Source: Saprospirales bacterium (GTDB lineage: Bacteria > Bacteroidota > Bacteroidia > Chitinophagales > Saprospiraceae). From it: a stretch of 64,000 bases of DNA. Below the pieces are notes generated by a model that ran no database searches, had not been told where the DNA came from, and saw only the letters and a program-made list of their open reading frames with translations. The DNA lies in contig JADJTT010000006.1 of the NCBI GenBank assembly GCA_016711045.1, forward strand, positions 434,001 to 498,000. Reading direction: 5' to 3'. Positions 52,519 through 60,606 of the stretch are shown here, one piece after another. The position numbers and the translations under genes are program-made. Position 1 is the stretch's first letter, and each line of letters opens with the position of its first letter.

Positions 52519-53925
52519 ATGCAATCTGAAAAACGAAGCTGGCGCAGCTACTGGGATATCATCCGTTCTTCGCTGGATGGAACGGAGAAGGTCTACACTT
52601 CCGGAAGTATCAACCGGGCCATTGTGCTATTGGCTATTCCTATGGTGCTGGAAATGGCCATGGAGCGTTTATTTGCTATTGTCGATGTATTTTTTGTAGC
52701 GCGTGTCGGGGTAGATGCAGTAGCTACGGTCGGCCTGACGGAAGCGGTCGTGACGATCATCTATGCCCTGGCCATGGGACTCAGCATGGCGGCTACCGCA
52801 ATGGTAGCCAGGCGGGTAGGGGAGGGCAAATATGACGCTGCATCCTGGTCGGCTGTGCAGGCCATCTTTATCGGCCTGGTTGTTTCCACTATCCTGGGTG
52901 TGTTGGGGTGGGTGCTTGCCGAAGACATCCTCCGCGGTATGGGGGGATCTGAAAAGGTGTTGGCGAATGGGGTAGGTTATACCCGGATCATGTTGGGAGG
53001 GAATATTGTCATTACCCTTTTATTTTTGCTGAACGGGATTTTCCGGGGGGCCGGCGATGCCGCATTGGCCATGCGCTCGCTCTGGATTGCCAATGTCCTC
53101 AATATTTTACTGGATCCATTCTTCATTTTCGGATGGGGTCCTTTCCCCGAGTTGGGCGTGATGGGTGCTGCGGTAGCCACTACTATCGGACGTGGAGTTG
53201 GGGTGTTGTTCCAACTCACCATCCTTTTGCGTGGCTCCGGGTTGTTGAAATTGTTGAAACGCCATTTCGTGATTAACTGGAATATCATTTGGCGATTGGT
53301 CAAAGTAGCGGCAGGCGGAGCCGGGCAGTACTTTATCGCCTCCGCCAGCTGGGTCTTCCTGATGCGGATCGTTTCCCAATTCGGTAGTGAAGTGGTAGCC
53401 GGCTATACAATCGCCATCCGCCTGATTATCTTTACGATCCTTCCCTCCTGGGGCATATCCAATGCGGCAGCAACCCTGGTGGGACAAAATCTGGGCGCCG
53501 GACATCCGGAACGTGCGGAGGCATCTGCCTGGAGAGCTGCTTTTTACAATATGATCTTTTTGTTGCTGGTCGCGGTGATCTATGTATCCGGCGCACCCCA
53601 ATTTATCCGCTTTTTCGCAGATGCACCTGCGGTGGTCGATGCCGGCGCGCTTTGTTTGCGCATCATCAGTGCCGGCTATATCTTTTTTGCCTATGGCATG
53701 GTAATCAGTCAATCCTTCAACGGTGCAGGCGATACGCGCACACCTACCATCATCAACTTTTTCTGTTTTTGGATGATGGAAATCCCGCTTGGCTACCTGC
53801 TGGCTACCAAGACAGGGTTGGAACACACCGGGGTCTATTGGGCCATCACCATTAGTGAAACGACTATGGCGCTTATCTGTATCTGGTTGTTCCGGAAAGG
53901 CACCTGGAAGACGGTGCAGATATAA
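52519..53925 (+). CDS. MATE family efflux transporter
   Basis: The 468-residue protein has twelve hydrophobic segments in two homologous halves, the MATE layout. Family motifs include ILLAIPMVLEMAMERLFAIVD-like AIPMVLEMAMERL in helix 1, VGVDAVATVGLTEAV, GGNIVITLLFLLNGIFRGAG, and in the second half FGSEVVAGYTIAIR, NAAATLVGQNLGAG and QSFNGAGDTRTPTI. It should export drugs or metabolites across the inner membrane, driven by Na+ or H+. It follows the Sua5-type gene and may be co-transcribed with it. Its stop is 5 bases from the end of the convergent acyltransferase gene. Confidence 0.92.
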   Translation: MQSEKRSWRSYWDIIRSSLDGTEKVYTSGSINRAIVLLAIPMVLEMAMERLFAIVDVFFVARVGVDAVATVGLTEAVVTIIYALAMGLSMAATAMVARRVGEGKYDAASWSAVQAIFIGLVVSTILGVLGWVLAEDILRGMGGSEKVLANGVGYTRIMLGGNIVITLLFLLNGIFRGAGDAALAMRSLWIANVLNILLDPFFIFGWGPFPELGVMGAAVATTIGRGVGVLFQLTILLRGSGLLKLLKRHFVINWNIIWRLVKVAAGGAGQYFIASASWVFLMRIVSQFGSEVVAGYTIAIRLIIFTILPSWGISNAAATLVGQNLGAGHPERAEASAWRAAFYNMIFLLLVAVIYVSGAPQFIRFFADAPAVVDAGALCLRIISAGYIFFAYGMVISQSFNGAGDTRTPTIINFFCFWMMEIPLGYLLATKTGLEHTGVYWAITISETTMALICIWLFRKGTWKTVQI

Positions 53926-53930
53926 ACGGG

Positions 53931-54554
53931 TCAATGATCGGCCGGCAATGTCTTCACTAATCGTGCAGGCACCCCGGCTATCACACTGTAATCTGGGAAA
54001 CTATCCCGAACAACTGAACCCGCGCCTACTACGCAGCATTTTCCCAATTCCACTCCCTGGAGCAGGATAGCTCCCGCCCCGATCCAGCATCCCTTCCCTA
54101 CGCGGATCGGCGCTTTTTTTCGGGGATACCAATGTGCCAGCATCCGCCCGCCAGTGTCTTCATGGGTGATGAAACGCACGCCTGCACTGATCACACATTC
54201 TTCTTTCAGCACAACCTGATCGGGCAGATCAAAGAAAACACCTGCCCCGATATAGCACCGGTCGCCGATCTGCAGACGAGAGAAGTCGTTGGTCGCATCC
54301 TGATCGCCGGATATGTTGTCGATAAAAAGAGGGCTTTTAAAGCGCACATCCACGCCAATATTTCCACTATACCTGCTGAGGAGCGCTGCGATAAGCCTGG
54401 GATGGCATCGGGTAAGTAGCCTGCAGATATAACCCATACCAAAGAAGGATTTGCCAATGGCGGCTTGTGTGAAGGCCAGCGCCAGCCATGCGCGTGCAAG
54501 GAGCGAAAGAAGCCGGGAAGGCAGATATGACCGATTTAGTACTGCAGGCGTCAT
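53931..54554 (-). CDS. Left-handed beta-helix (hexapeptide) acyltransferase
   Basis: From the ATG at 54554 the protein has 207 residues. After an N-terminal region of ~70 residues it shows hexapeptide repeats of the colanic acid/maltose O-acetyltransferase type: RLQIGDRCYIGAGVFF, CVISAGVRFITHEDTGG with the catalytic-type histidine, PIRVGKGCWIGAGAILLQGV and CCVVGAGSVVRDSFPDYSVI. It ends with AGVPARLVKTLP. It likely transfers an acetyl group to a sugar or glycolipid. No polysaccharide cluster is adjacent, so the acceptor is unknown. A start further upstream (to 54617) would overlap the divergent peptidase promoter. Confidence 0.86.
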   Translation of the reverse strand: MTPAVLNRSYLPSRLLSLLARAWLALAFTQAAIGKSFFGMGYICRLLTRCHPRLIAALLSRYSGNIGVDVRFKSPLFIDNISGDQDATNDFSRLQIGDRCYIGAGVFFDLPDQVVLKEECVISAGVRFITHEDTGGRMLAHWYPRKKAPIRVGKGCWIGAGAILLQGVELGKCCVVGAGSVVRDSFPDYSVIAGVPARLVKTLPADH

Positions 54555-54592
54555 AATTGGGTAGATTGTGTTCCTAAAACTACAAAATAGGG

Positions 54593-54600
54593 TATATTTG
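54593..54600 (+). promoter_or_regulatory. TAnnTTTG -7 box upstream of the M1 peptidase
   Basis: TATATTTG matches the -7 consensus and is preceded 24 bases upstream by a TTG (54566-54568), slightly further than the usual spacing. Transcription would start near 54607, about 95 bases before the ATG at 54702. Confidence 0.45.
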
Positions 54601-54701
54601 ATGCATCTGAACCCCACTCAATGAAAACTCGTGGTGGGATTCCTGCGTTTCTAATTCGTCGCCCATCGCATTTTGATAATTTTTTTAAAAATTGTATCAT
54701 A

Positions 54702-56654
54702 ATGGGCAAGCTATTCCCTCTAATCACCATCTTTCTTTTATCCATTTCTTACTCGATCTTCGCTCAGGACGGAGATTCAGACAAGGATGTTTCTACTTGC
54801 ATCGAGTCAAAGATCCACTTTAATGAGGCCCTTTTAAACTACCGGGGCAATGAGGCATCCGAAAATTTTGACCTCAAATACTACCGGCTGGAATGGACGG
54901 TCGATCCGGCTGTCAATTATATCCAGGGGGTAGCTACCGCCTATTTCACGCCCAATGAAAACAATTTTATCGCCCTTAATTTTGACCTGGCCGATGCGCT
55001 GACGGTTGATAGCGTATTGTACCACGGCCAACCGGTCTTCGCCAACTTTGTGGACGCCTTTTTATTGAAAGTGGACCTCCCTCAGGAGATCGGCACAGGC
55101 GTGTTGGACTCGGTGACCATCTATTACCAGGGGGCGCCGGTTTCCACCGGATTTGGCACTTTCGTCAAAGGGCAACACAACGGTACGCCTGCGCTGTGGA
55201 CGCTCTCCGAGCCTTATGGCAGCCGCGATTGGTGGCCCTGTAAGCATGACCTCAACGACAAGATCGACAGCATCGATATATACGTACATACCCCGGAGGC
55301 CTACCGGGCAGCATCCAATGGCGTGCTGGTCGGCGAATGGCAAGAGGGAAACCAAAAGGTTTACCACTGGAAACACCGCTATCCCATTCCCGCCTACCTC
55401 GTGGCCTTTGCAGTGACCAACTACGTCTACTACAGCGATTTTGTACCCCATCCGGAAGGGGATATTGAAGTGCTGAACTACGTTTATCCGGAGAACCTGA
55501 ACCAGGCCATGATCCAGACCCAGGAGATTGTGGAAGTGATGGAGCTGTATAACGAAATCAGCGGCCGGTACCCGTTTGCCGAGGAGAAGTACGGGCATGC
55601 CCAGTTTGGCTGGGGCGGCGGCATGGAACATCAGACTATGAGTTTTGTTGGAGGCTTCAACTACGGGTTGATTGCCCATGAACTGGCCCACCAGTGGTTT
55701 GGCGATAAGGTGACCTGTGGGTCCTGGGAAGATATTTGGCTCAACGAGGGCTTTGCTACCTATTGGACGGCTTTGACCACGGAAGCATACGACACCCCCC
55801 AAGCCTGGACAGACTGGAAGTCCAGCCGGATCAACCAGATAACCAGCCAGCCAGGCGGCTCCGTTTGGGTGGATGATACCACGAGTGTGGGCCGCATTTT
55901 CGATGGCCGGCTTTCTTATACCAAGGGCGGCATGTTGTTGCATATGTTGCGTTGGAAACTCGGCGATGACCTTTTCTTTGAAGGCATCCGCAATTATATC
56001 GACGATCCAGCGCTGGCATTTGGATATGCGCATACTATTGATTTGCGTTCCCATCTGGAAGCTGTCAGCGGCCTGGACCTCAAGGAGTTTTTTGTCGACT
56101 GGTTTTATGGCCAGGGCTATCCAAGTTACCAGCTGCTTTGGGATTATCACAATGAGAAATTCTTTCTGATTGCCAATCAGACCACCAGCCATGCTTCGGT
56201 TTCTTTCTTCGAAATGCCCATTCCGCTCCGACTGATTGGCGATACACAGGATACGCTCATTCGGCTGGAACATACCCAGAACGGGCAGCTCTTTGAAGTG
56301 GCCCTGCCTTGGGAGGTCAAGGCGGTGCACTTTGATCCGGATTACTGGATCGTTTCTGCGGGAAATACCGTGACCAAGTCGCCGATCGATAGTGCGCTTC
56401 AGCGGAATCTCCAGGCGCAGATAGCTATCCGGCCCAACCCCGGTGACGAAAACCTGGAAGTGTCTATCCTGGGTGAACGTCTATGGCTGGAGCGCGTACG
56501 TATTTTCGACGCCTCCGGACAACTGATCGATGACCGTTCCACCGGACATAGCATGTCGGAAAAATGGGACGCCAGCGCCTGGCCCTCCGGATCGTACCTG
56601 ATTTTCGTACAAACCGGCGAAGGGTATGCGTCTCAGTGGTGGGTGAAGAAGTAG
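54702..56654 (+). CDS. Secreted M1 family aminopeptidase with T9SS sorting domain
   Basis: From the ATG at 54702 (chosen because a signal peptide, PLITIFLLSISYSIFAQ, follows at once) the protein has 650 residues. The M1 core shows WGGGMEHQTMSF (the GxMEN equivalent with His in place of Asn), the zinc site HELAHQWFGD, and the third ligand 18 residues later in IWLNEGFATYW. The last ~85 residues (IRPNPGDENLEVSILGERL and on) are a type IX sorting domain. It should act outside the outer membrane as a peptide-degrading exopeptidase. The convergent pyrE gene begins right after its stop. Confidence 0.92.
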   Translation: MGKLFPLITIFLLSISYSIFAQDGDSDKDVSTCIESKIHFNEALLNYRGNEASENFDLKYYRLEWTVDPAVNYIQGVATAYFTPNENNFIALNFDLADALTVDSVLYHGQPVFANFVDAFLLKVDLPQEIGTGVLDSVTIYYQGAPVSTGFGTFVKGQHNGTPALWTLSEPYGSRDWWPCKHDLNDKIDSIDIYVHTPEAYRAASNGVLVGEWQEGNQKVYHWKHRYPIPAYLVAFAVTNYVYYSDFVPHPEGDIEVLNYVYPENLNQAMIQTQEIVEVMELYNEISGRYPFAEEKYGHAQFGWGGGMEHQTMSFVGGFNYGLIAHELAHQWFGDKVTCGSWEDIWLNEGFATYWTALTTEAYDTPQAWTDWKSSRINQITSQPGGSVWVDDTTSVGRIFDGRLSYTKGGMLLHMLRWKLGDDLFFEGIRNYIDDPALAFGYAHTIDLRSHLEAVSGLDLKEFFVDWFYGQGYPSYQLLWDYHNEKFFLIANQTTSHASVSFFEMPIPLRLIGDTQDTLIRLEHTQNGQLFEVALPWEVKAVHFDPDYWIVSAGNTVTKSPIDSALQRNLQAQIAIRPNPGDENLEVSILGERLWLERVRIFDASGQLIDDRSTGHSMSEKWDASAWPSGSYLIFVQTGEGYASQWWVKK

Positions 56655-57185
56655 TTATTTTGCATGAAGGAGCTTCAGGTCCTGCATGGTAAAAAGCGCA
56701 TGTAATTGGACGCCGTGTTCCTCGAGGAATTTGTAGGCTTTCCCGGTGCGGAGAATGACGCAGATGGCTTTGTTAATCGTGCCACCCTGTCCTTGTATGG
56801 CATTAATCCCGTCGATGATTTGACCGCCGGTGGTGACTACATCCTCTATGAGACATAGGTTTTTACCTTCAAAATCAACTCCTTCGATCGATTTTTGGGT
56901 GCCGTGGCTTTTGGCTTCTTTCCGTACAAAGATGCAGGGCAAGCCCGTTTCCAGCGACAAGGCCGTGACGAGGGGAATACCCCCCAGTTCCATACCTGCT
57001 AATAAATTGATTTCCGGAGGAAGCAGTTTGGCAAACTCCCGGGCAATGGCCCGGAGGATTTTCGGATCGGATTCAAACCGGTATTTGTCGAAATATTCGT
57101 TCGAAAAGACCCCGGAGCGAAGGATGAAGTTGCCGGTTAGATAGGAAGCCGCAAAAATTTCCCGGCCTAATTCTTCTCTTGTCAT
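56655..57185 (-). CDS. pyrE: Orotate phosphoribosyltransferase
   Basis: The 176-residue protein matches short PyrE enzymes: ASYLTGNFILRSGVFSNEYFDKY with the OPRTase N-terminal pattern, LLAGMELGGIPLVTALSL, CIFVRKEAKSHGTQKSIEG (catalytic lysine loop), and the PRPP-binding motif LCLIEDVVTTGGQIIDGI. It converts orotate and PRPP to OMP in pyrimidine biosynthesis. Its stop is adjacent to that of the convergent peptidase gene. It is a single-gene unit whose promoter must lie in the spacer from 57186. Confidence 0.94.
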   Translation of the reverse strand: MTREELGREIFAASYLTGNFILRSGVFSNEYFDKYRFESDPKILRAIAREFAKLLPPEINLLAGMELGGIPLVTALSLETGLPCIFVRKEAKSHGTQKSIEGVDFEGKNLCLIEDVVTTGGQIIDGINAIQGQGGTINKAICVILRTGKAYKFLEEHGVQLHALFTMQDLKLLHAK

Positions 57186-57299
57186 GGTAGTTAATTGTGG
57201 GGAAAGTCCGAAATTAGGCTAAAGGTGGGCAATAGGCAAATATTTTGCTATAAATGTGGGTAGTGGAAAATCCAGCCACCCAATTATAAGTTGTTACGG

Positions 57300-57389
57300 T
57301 TAATAGGGCATAAGTTCCCCGACAATTTTTTTTTTCAAACCGCTCTTACCGTCGCGCCAGCCCAGCCGCGACATGTCCGCTCCTGACAT
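57300..57389 (-). other. G/C-rich block with a 29-codon open frame
   Basis: Inside an A/T-rich spacer, 57340-57400 is strikingly G/C-rich and can pair GTCGCG with CGCGAC. On the minus strand a frame from ATG 57389 to TAA 57300-57302 encodes MSGADMSRLGWRDGK followed by SGLKKK and IVGELMPY. The composition looks coding-like, but the length is too small to judge. It may be a very small gene or a dispersed repeat fragment. Confidence 0.3.
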
Positions 57390-57523
57390 GGTCTACACGA
57401 TAGCGCTGGTTCACTTTTTTACTCAAAAAAAAGGCATTTTTTTCAAAATTCTATTAGTCGGTCGTTCAGTCGTTGCAAAATATAATTCCAAATAATGCAC
57501 TTTTTTAAAAATATGTGCGGATT

Positions 57524-57539
57524 TGTGACAAAAATCACT
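57524..57539 (+). promoter_or_regulatory. CRP/FNR-type binding site upstream of hoxF
   Basis: TGTGA-N6-TCACT (N6 = CAAAAA) is one base from the perfect CRP/FNR-family palindrome TGTGA-N6-TCACA. It lies 72-88 bases before the hoxF ATG. Such sites bind Crp/Fnr-type regulators, which would fit oxygen- or redox-dependent control of a hydrogenase. No regulator gene is in the window, so the assignment is inferred from sequence alone. Confidence 0.5.
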
Positions 57540-57611
57540 ATCGTTTCATAATTTTTATCACCATTCGCTTAAGTAAGGTTTGATACCTTGGACGAATCAA
57601 AATCCTTACCC

Positions 57612-59339
57612 ATGATGCAACGATGGCAGTTGCTTGATGAGTTGTGGCGCATCCAGGATGCACACGGCTTTTTGCCGGATGGGGAAATACATGCACTAGC
57701 AAGCAAGTTGGACATTTCGCTGGTCGAATTAGAGGGGGTAATTTCCTTCTATCATTTTTTCCAGCGCAAGCCTACCGGCAAATTCACTGTTTATTTAAAC
57801 AAAAGTATCATCGCCGAGATGAACGGCCGCGAGGCAGTAAAAGAGGCCTTTGAAAAGTCTACGGAATGCAAATGGGGTGGGGTCGAGGAGACCTGCACCT
57901 TCGGACTTTTCGATACCTCCTGTATTGGCCTGAGCGACCAGGAGCCGGCGGCACTGATCAATTTTCATCCCTTCACCAGGCTTACCCCTGAAAAGGTCAA
58001 CCGCATCGTAAAGCAATTGCGATGGGGTACCCCAATCGAGGAAATTGCCGACAAAGTAGAGAGCAAGGTGCATTTCCATCAAGCAAAGGACAGGACCATT
58101 CTTTTGCGCGATTTTGAGCCCGGCTCGTTGGTGAAAAAGCTTTCGGAGATGACTTCCGATGAAGTGCTGGAAATTCTTGGAAAATCCCAACTTTCAGGAC
58201 GGGGCGGGGCAGATTTTCCGGTTTCCACAAAATGGAAAACCTGCCGTAGTTTTGAAACAGGCCCAAAATATGTCGTCTGCAATGCCGACGAAGGAGAGCC
58301 CGGAACATTTAAGGATCGGTTCCTGCTGATGGAATATCCGGAGCTTGTAGTGGAAGGGATGATCCTGGCCGGTTTTGTAATTCGTGCCAAAGAAGGGGTT
58401 CTTTACCTTCGTGCGGAGTATAAATACCTGAAAAAGACACTGGAAGGGGTGCTGGAGGATTACCGTGCCAAAGGCTGGCTTGGCAACTCCATTGCAGGGA
58501 TCAAAGACTTCAATTTTGATATACGCATCCAACTTGGAGGAGGCGCCTACATTTGTGGAGAGGAAACCGCCCTGCTCGAGTCGATGGAAGGCAAACGCGG
58601 CGAATCGCGGGTGAAGATCTTCTTTCCTGCCGAAATAGGTTTCCAAGGCAAGCCCACCATTATCAACAACGTAGAAACCCTTGCTACTGCAGCCCGGATT
58701 ATAGAGCTCGGGGCTACTTACTTCAACCGGCTTGGCACGGCCAAGTCTAAAGGTACCCGCCTGCTCAGCATCTCTGGCGATTGTGCACGGCAGGGGATCT
58801 ATGAAGTCGAATGGGGAGTGTCCATTGGCCAAATCCTGGGACTTTGCGGAGCGAAAGATACCTTCTTTATGCAGGCCAGCGGGCCTGCAGGCATGCTGCT
58901 TAGTCCCACTCAATGGGAACGCAGTCTTTGCGCCGAGGATGTACCGTGCAACGGGTCCTTTATGGTGTTTAATAAATCACGTTGCCTGATTTCTACCCTG
59001 CTCAATTTTTCTGAATTCTTCAAACACGAGTCTTGCGGAGTTTGCACCCCTTGTCGGGCCGGCAACTTCATCCTGAGCCGGAAAATTGGAAAGTTTCAAA
59101 ATAGCCTGGGGGTACCCTCCGATATGCGGGACATGGCCAATTGGGGGGCGATCATGAAAATGACTTGCCGTTGTGGGTTGGGGCGCACCGCCCCCAATTC
59201 GCTGGTGGATGCCATTCAGCTATTCCCCGGCGTATTTGACAGCCATATGTGTAAAGATATTTCTCCATTGGAAAAAGGTTTTGACCTGGAAAAAGCAGTC
59301 GAGGCCTATGAACGCGCAACCAACTATGAAAGATCTTAA
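57612..59339 (+). CDS. hoxF: NAD-reducing hydrogenase diaphorase subunit HoxF
   Basis: From the ATG at 57612 the protein has 575 residues; a TTG at 57588 is an alternative. Residues 1-150 are NuoE-like (ISFYHFFQRKPTGKFTVYL). Where NuoE has its second cysteine pair, this protein reads DTSCIGLSDQEPA, so the NuoE-type [2Fe-2S] site is incomplete; as I recall, Ralstonia HoxF shares this feature. The NuoF-like part carries FMN binding (SGRGGADFPVSTKW, CNADEGEPGTFKDR), the NAD loop (GGGAYICGEETALLESMEGK) and the [4Fe-4S] motif (ESCGVCTPCRAGN, then CRCGLG). It passes electrons from the hydrogenase module to NAD+. The next gene overlaps its 3' end. Confidence 0.92.
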   Translation: MMQRWQLLDELWRIQDAHGFLPDGEIHALASKLDISLVELEGVISFYHFFQRKPTGKFTVYLNKSIIAEMNGREAVKEAFEKSTECKWGGVEETCTFGLFDTSCIGLSDQEPAALINFHPFTRLTPEKVNRIVKQLRWGTPIEEIADKVESKVHFHQAKDRTILLRDFEPGSLVKKLSEMTSDEVLEILGKSQLSGRGGADFPVSTKWKTCRSFETGPKYVVCNADEGEPGTFKDRFLLMEYPELVVEGMILAGFVIRAKEGVLYLRAEYKYLKKTLEGVLEDYRAKGWLGNSIAGIKDFNFDIRIQLGGGAYICGEETALLESMEGKRGESRVKIFFPAEIGFQGKPTIINNVETLATAARIIELGATYFNRLGTAKSKGTRLLSISGDCARQGIYEVEWGVSIGQILGLCGAKDTFFMQASGPAGMLLSPTQWERSLCAEDVPCNGSFMVFNKSRCLISTLLNFSEFFKHESCGVCTPCRAGNFILSRKIGKFQNSLGVPSDMRDMANWGAIMKMTCRCGLGRTAPNSLVDAIQLFPGVFDSHMCKDISPLEKGFDLEKAVEAYERATNYERS

Positions 59340-60594
59340 AATCCATATCACCGTAGACGGCAAGCCTTATGAGGCCCAAGAGGGGCAAACCCTCCTGGAT
59401 TTTGCCAAATCCAATGAGATATTCCTTCCTTCTTTGTGCCATTACAAGCATATTTTCCCCCCACTCGGCACTTGCCGGGTCTGCACGGTAAAAACGAACG
59501 GGAAACCTGTAGCTGGTTGCATGACCACCTTGAAAGATGGAATGTCCATTGAAATACATACCCCTGAGCTCACGGATATCCGCAAAGCGATGGTCGAAAT
59601 GCTCTTCGCCGAAGGAAACCACTTCTGCCCGTCTTGTGAAAAGAGTGGCGACTGCGACCTCCAGGGGTTGGGCTACCAGTTGGGCGTACGGGTAAGCCGC
59701 TTCCCCCACCTGTTTGTCGACCGCATCATCGACTTCCGGCCCACCCGGATGTTGGTCGAACACAATCGCTGTATCCTTTGTCGCAGGTGTATGGAAGAAG
59801 TGAAAACCAAGGATGGTAAAAAGGTTTTCTCCTTTGTAAACCGGGGCAATCACACCGAGGTAGCTATTGACTACGAGCAAGAGGCAAAACTGACCAAGGA
59901 GGAAGCACAGCACGCTATGCATATCTGCCCAACAGGAGCCATTTTGGTAAGCGGAAGGAGCCTGACCCGACCCATCGGCGAACGCAAGTACGACATGGAT
60001 GAAACCAATCCGGTCGAAGCCGAAAGGATTAATATCAAGCCTATCCGGCACGAAGGAAAACTGGTAGTAGCCACGACCTCCATGGCAGGCTGTTTCGGCT
60101 GCCATATGTCGCTGCTCGATATCGACGAAGGCTTGTTTGATGTGTTGGAACTGGTGGAATTCAACCGTACTCCGCTGACCGATATCAAAAAGTTCACCAA
60201 ACGCTGTGATATCGGGTTACTGGAAGGCGGGTGCTGTAATTCCGAAAACATCGAGGTACTGAAGTCCTTCCGGGAAAATTGCGACATCCTGATTGCAGTG
60301 GGAGAATGCTCTATTTGGGGTGGGTTGCCCGCTATGCGCAACCCCATTCCGCTGCAGGAATGCCTGGAGGAATCGTTCTTCCACTCACCTACGACCGACC
60401 AGACGACCATTATTCCTGAGGACGAGGACATTCCCAAGATTCTTGACCGGGTGTATGCCTGCAATGAGGTGGTTCACATCGACTACTACATCCCGGGTTG
60501 CCCGCCCAGCGCTCAGCACATTTGGAAAGTGATTAAAAACATCGCGCTTGGAACGGAATATTCCGTGTTGCGTGAAGAATACAAATACGATTAA
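59326..60594 (+). CDS. hoxUY: HoxU-HoxY fusion: iron-sulfur diaphorase plus hydrogenase small subunit
   Basis: One uninterrupted frame encodes 422 residues. Residues 1-225 are HoxU: [2Fe-2S] cysteines 38, 50, 53 and 65, His99/Cys101/104/110 (NHFCPSCEKSGDC), and Cys149/152/155 with Cys201 (CPTGA). Residues 245-422 are HoxY, the [NiFe] small subunit: Cys256/259 (AGCFGCHMSLLDID), Cys303 or 304 (EGGCCNSEN), Cys328 (VGECSIWGG) and Cys392 (IPGCPPSA), so the proximal [4Fe-4S] ligands are present. The two halves are joined by about 20 residues (MDETNPVEAERINIKPI). Normally hoxU and hoxY are separate genes. The start overlaps hoxF by 14 bases, or 32 if the upstream ATG at 59308 is used. Confidence 0.9.
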   Translation: MKDLKIHITVDGKPYEAQEGQTLLDFAKSNEIFLPSLCHYKHIFPPLGTCRVCTVKTNGKPVAGCMTTLKDGMSIEIHTPELTDIRKAMVEMLFAEGNHFCPSCEKSGDCDLQGLGYQLGVRVSRFPHLFVDRIIDFRPTRMLVEHNRCILCRRCMEEVKTKDGKKVFSFVNRGNHTEVAIDYEQEAKLTKEEAQHAMHICPTGAILVSGRSLTRPIGERKYDMDETNPVEAERINIKPIRHEGKLVVATTSMAGCFGCHMSLLDIDEGLFDVLELVEFNRTPLTDIKKFTKRCDIGLLEGGCCNSENIEVLKSFRENCDILIAVGECSIWGGLPAMRNPIPLQECLEESFFHSPTTDQTTIIPEDEDIPKILDRVYACNEVVHIDYYIPGCPPSAQHIWKVIKNIALGTEYSVLREEYKYD

Positions 60595-60606
60595 AATACC
60601 TGTTCT

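Larger units (their letters stand above)
57186..57587. other. Spacer between pyrE and the hydrogenase operon
   Basis: The 402-base spacer is mostly A/T-rich and holds a G/C-rich block (57340-57410), the CRP/FNR-like site (57524-57539) and, between them, a GGTCGTTCAGTCGTTG segment (57459-57475) resembling the operator-like repeat at 10585-10619. Promoters for pyrE (minus) and hoxF (plus) must lie here. No perfect TTG-N19-TAnnTTTG was seen for either, and no RNA gene was recognised. Confidence 0.5.

Noticed and set aside
55062..56330. 422-codon minus-strand open frame
   Set aside because: It lies wholly opposite the M1 peptidase, whose catalytic motifs are clear; it is a mirror frame caused by codon bias.
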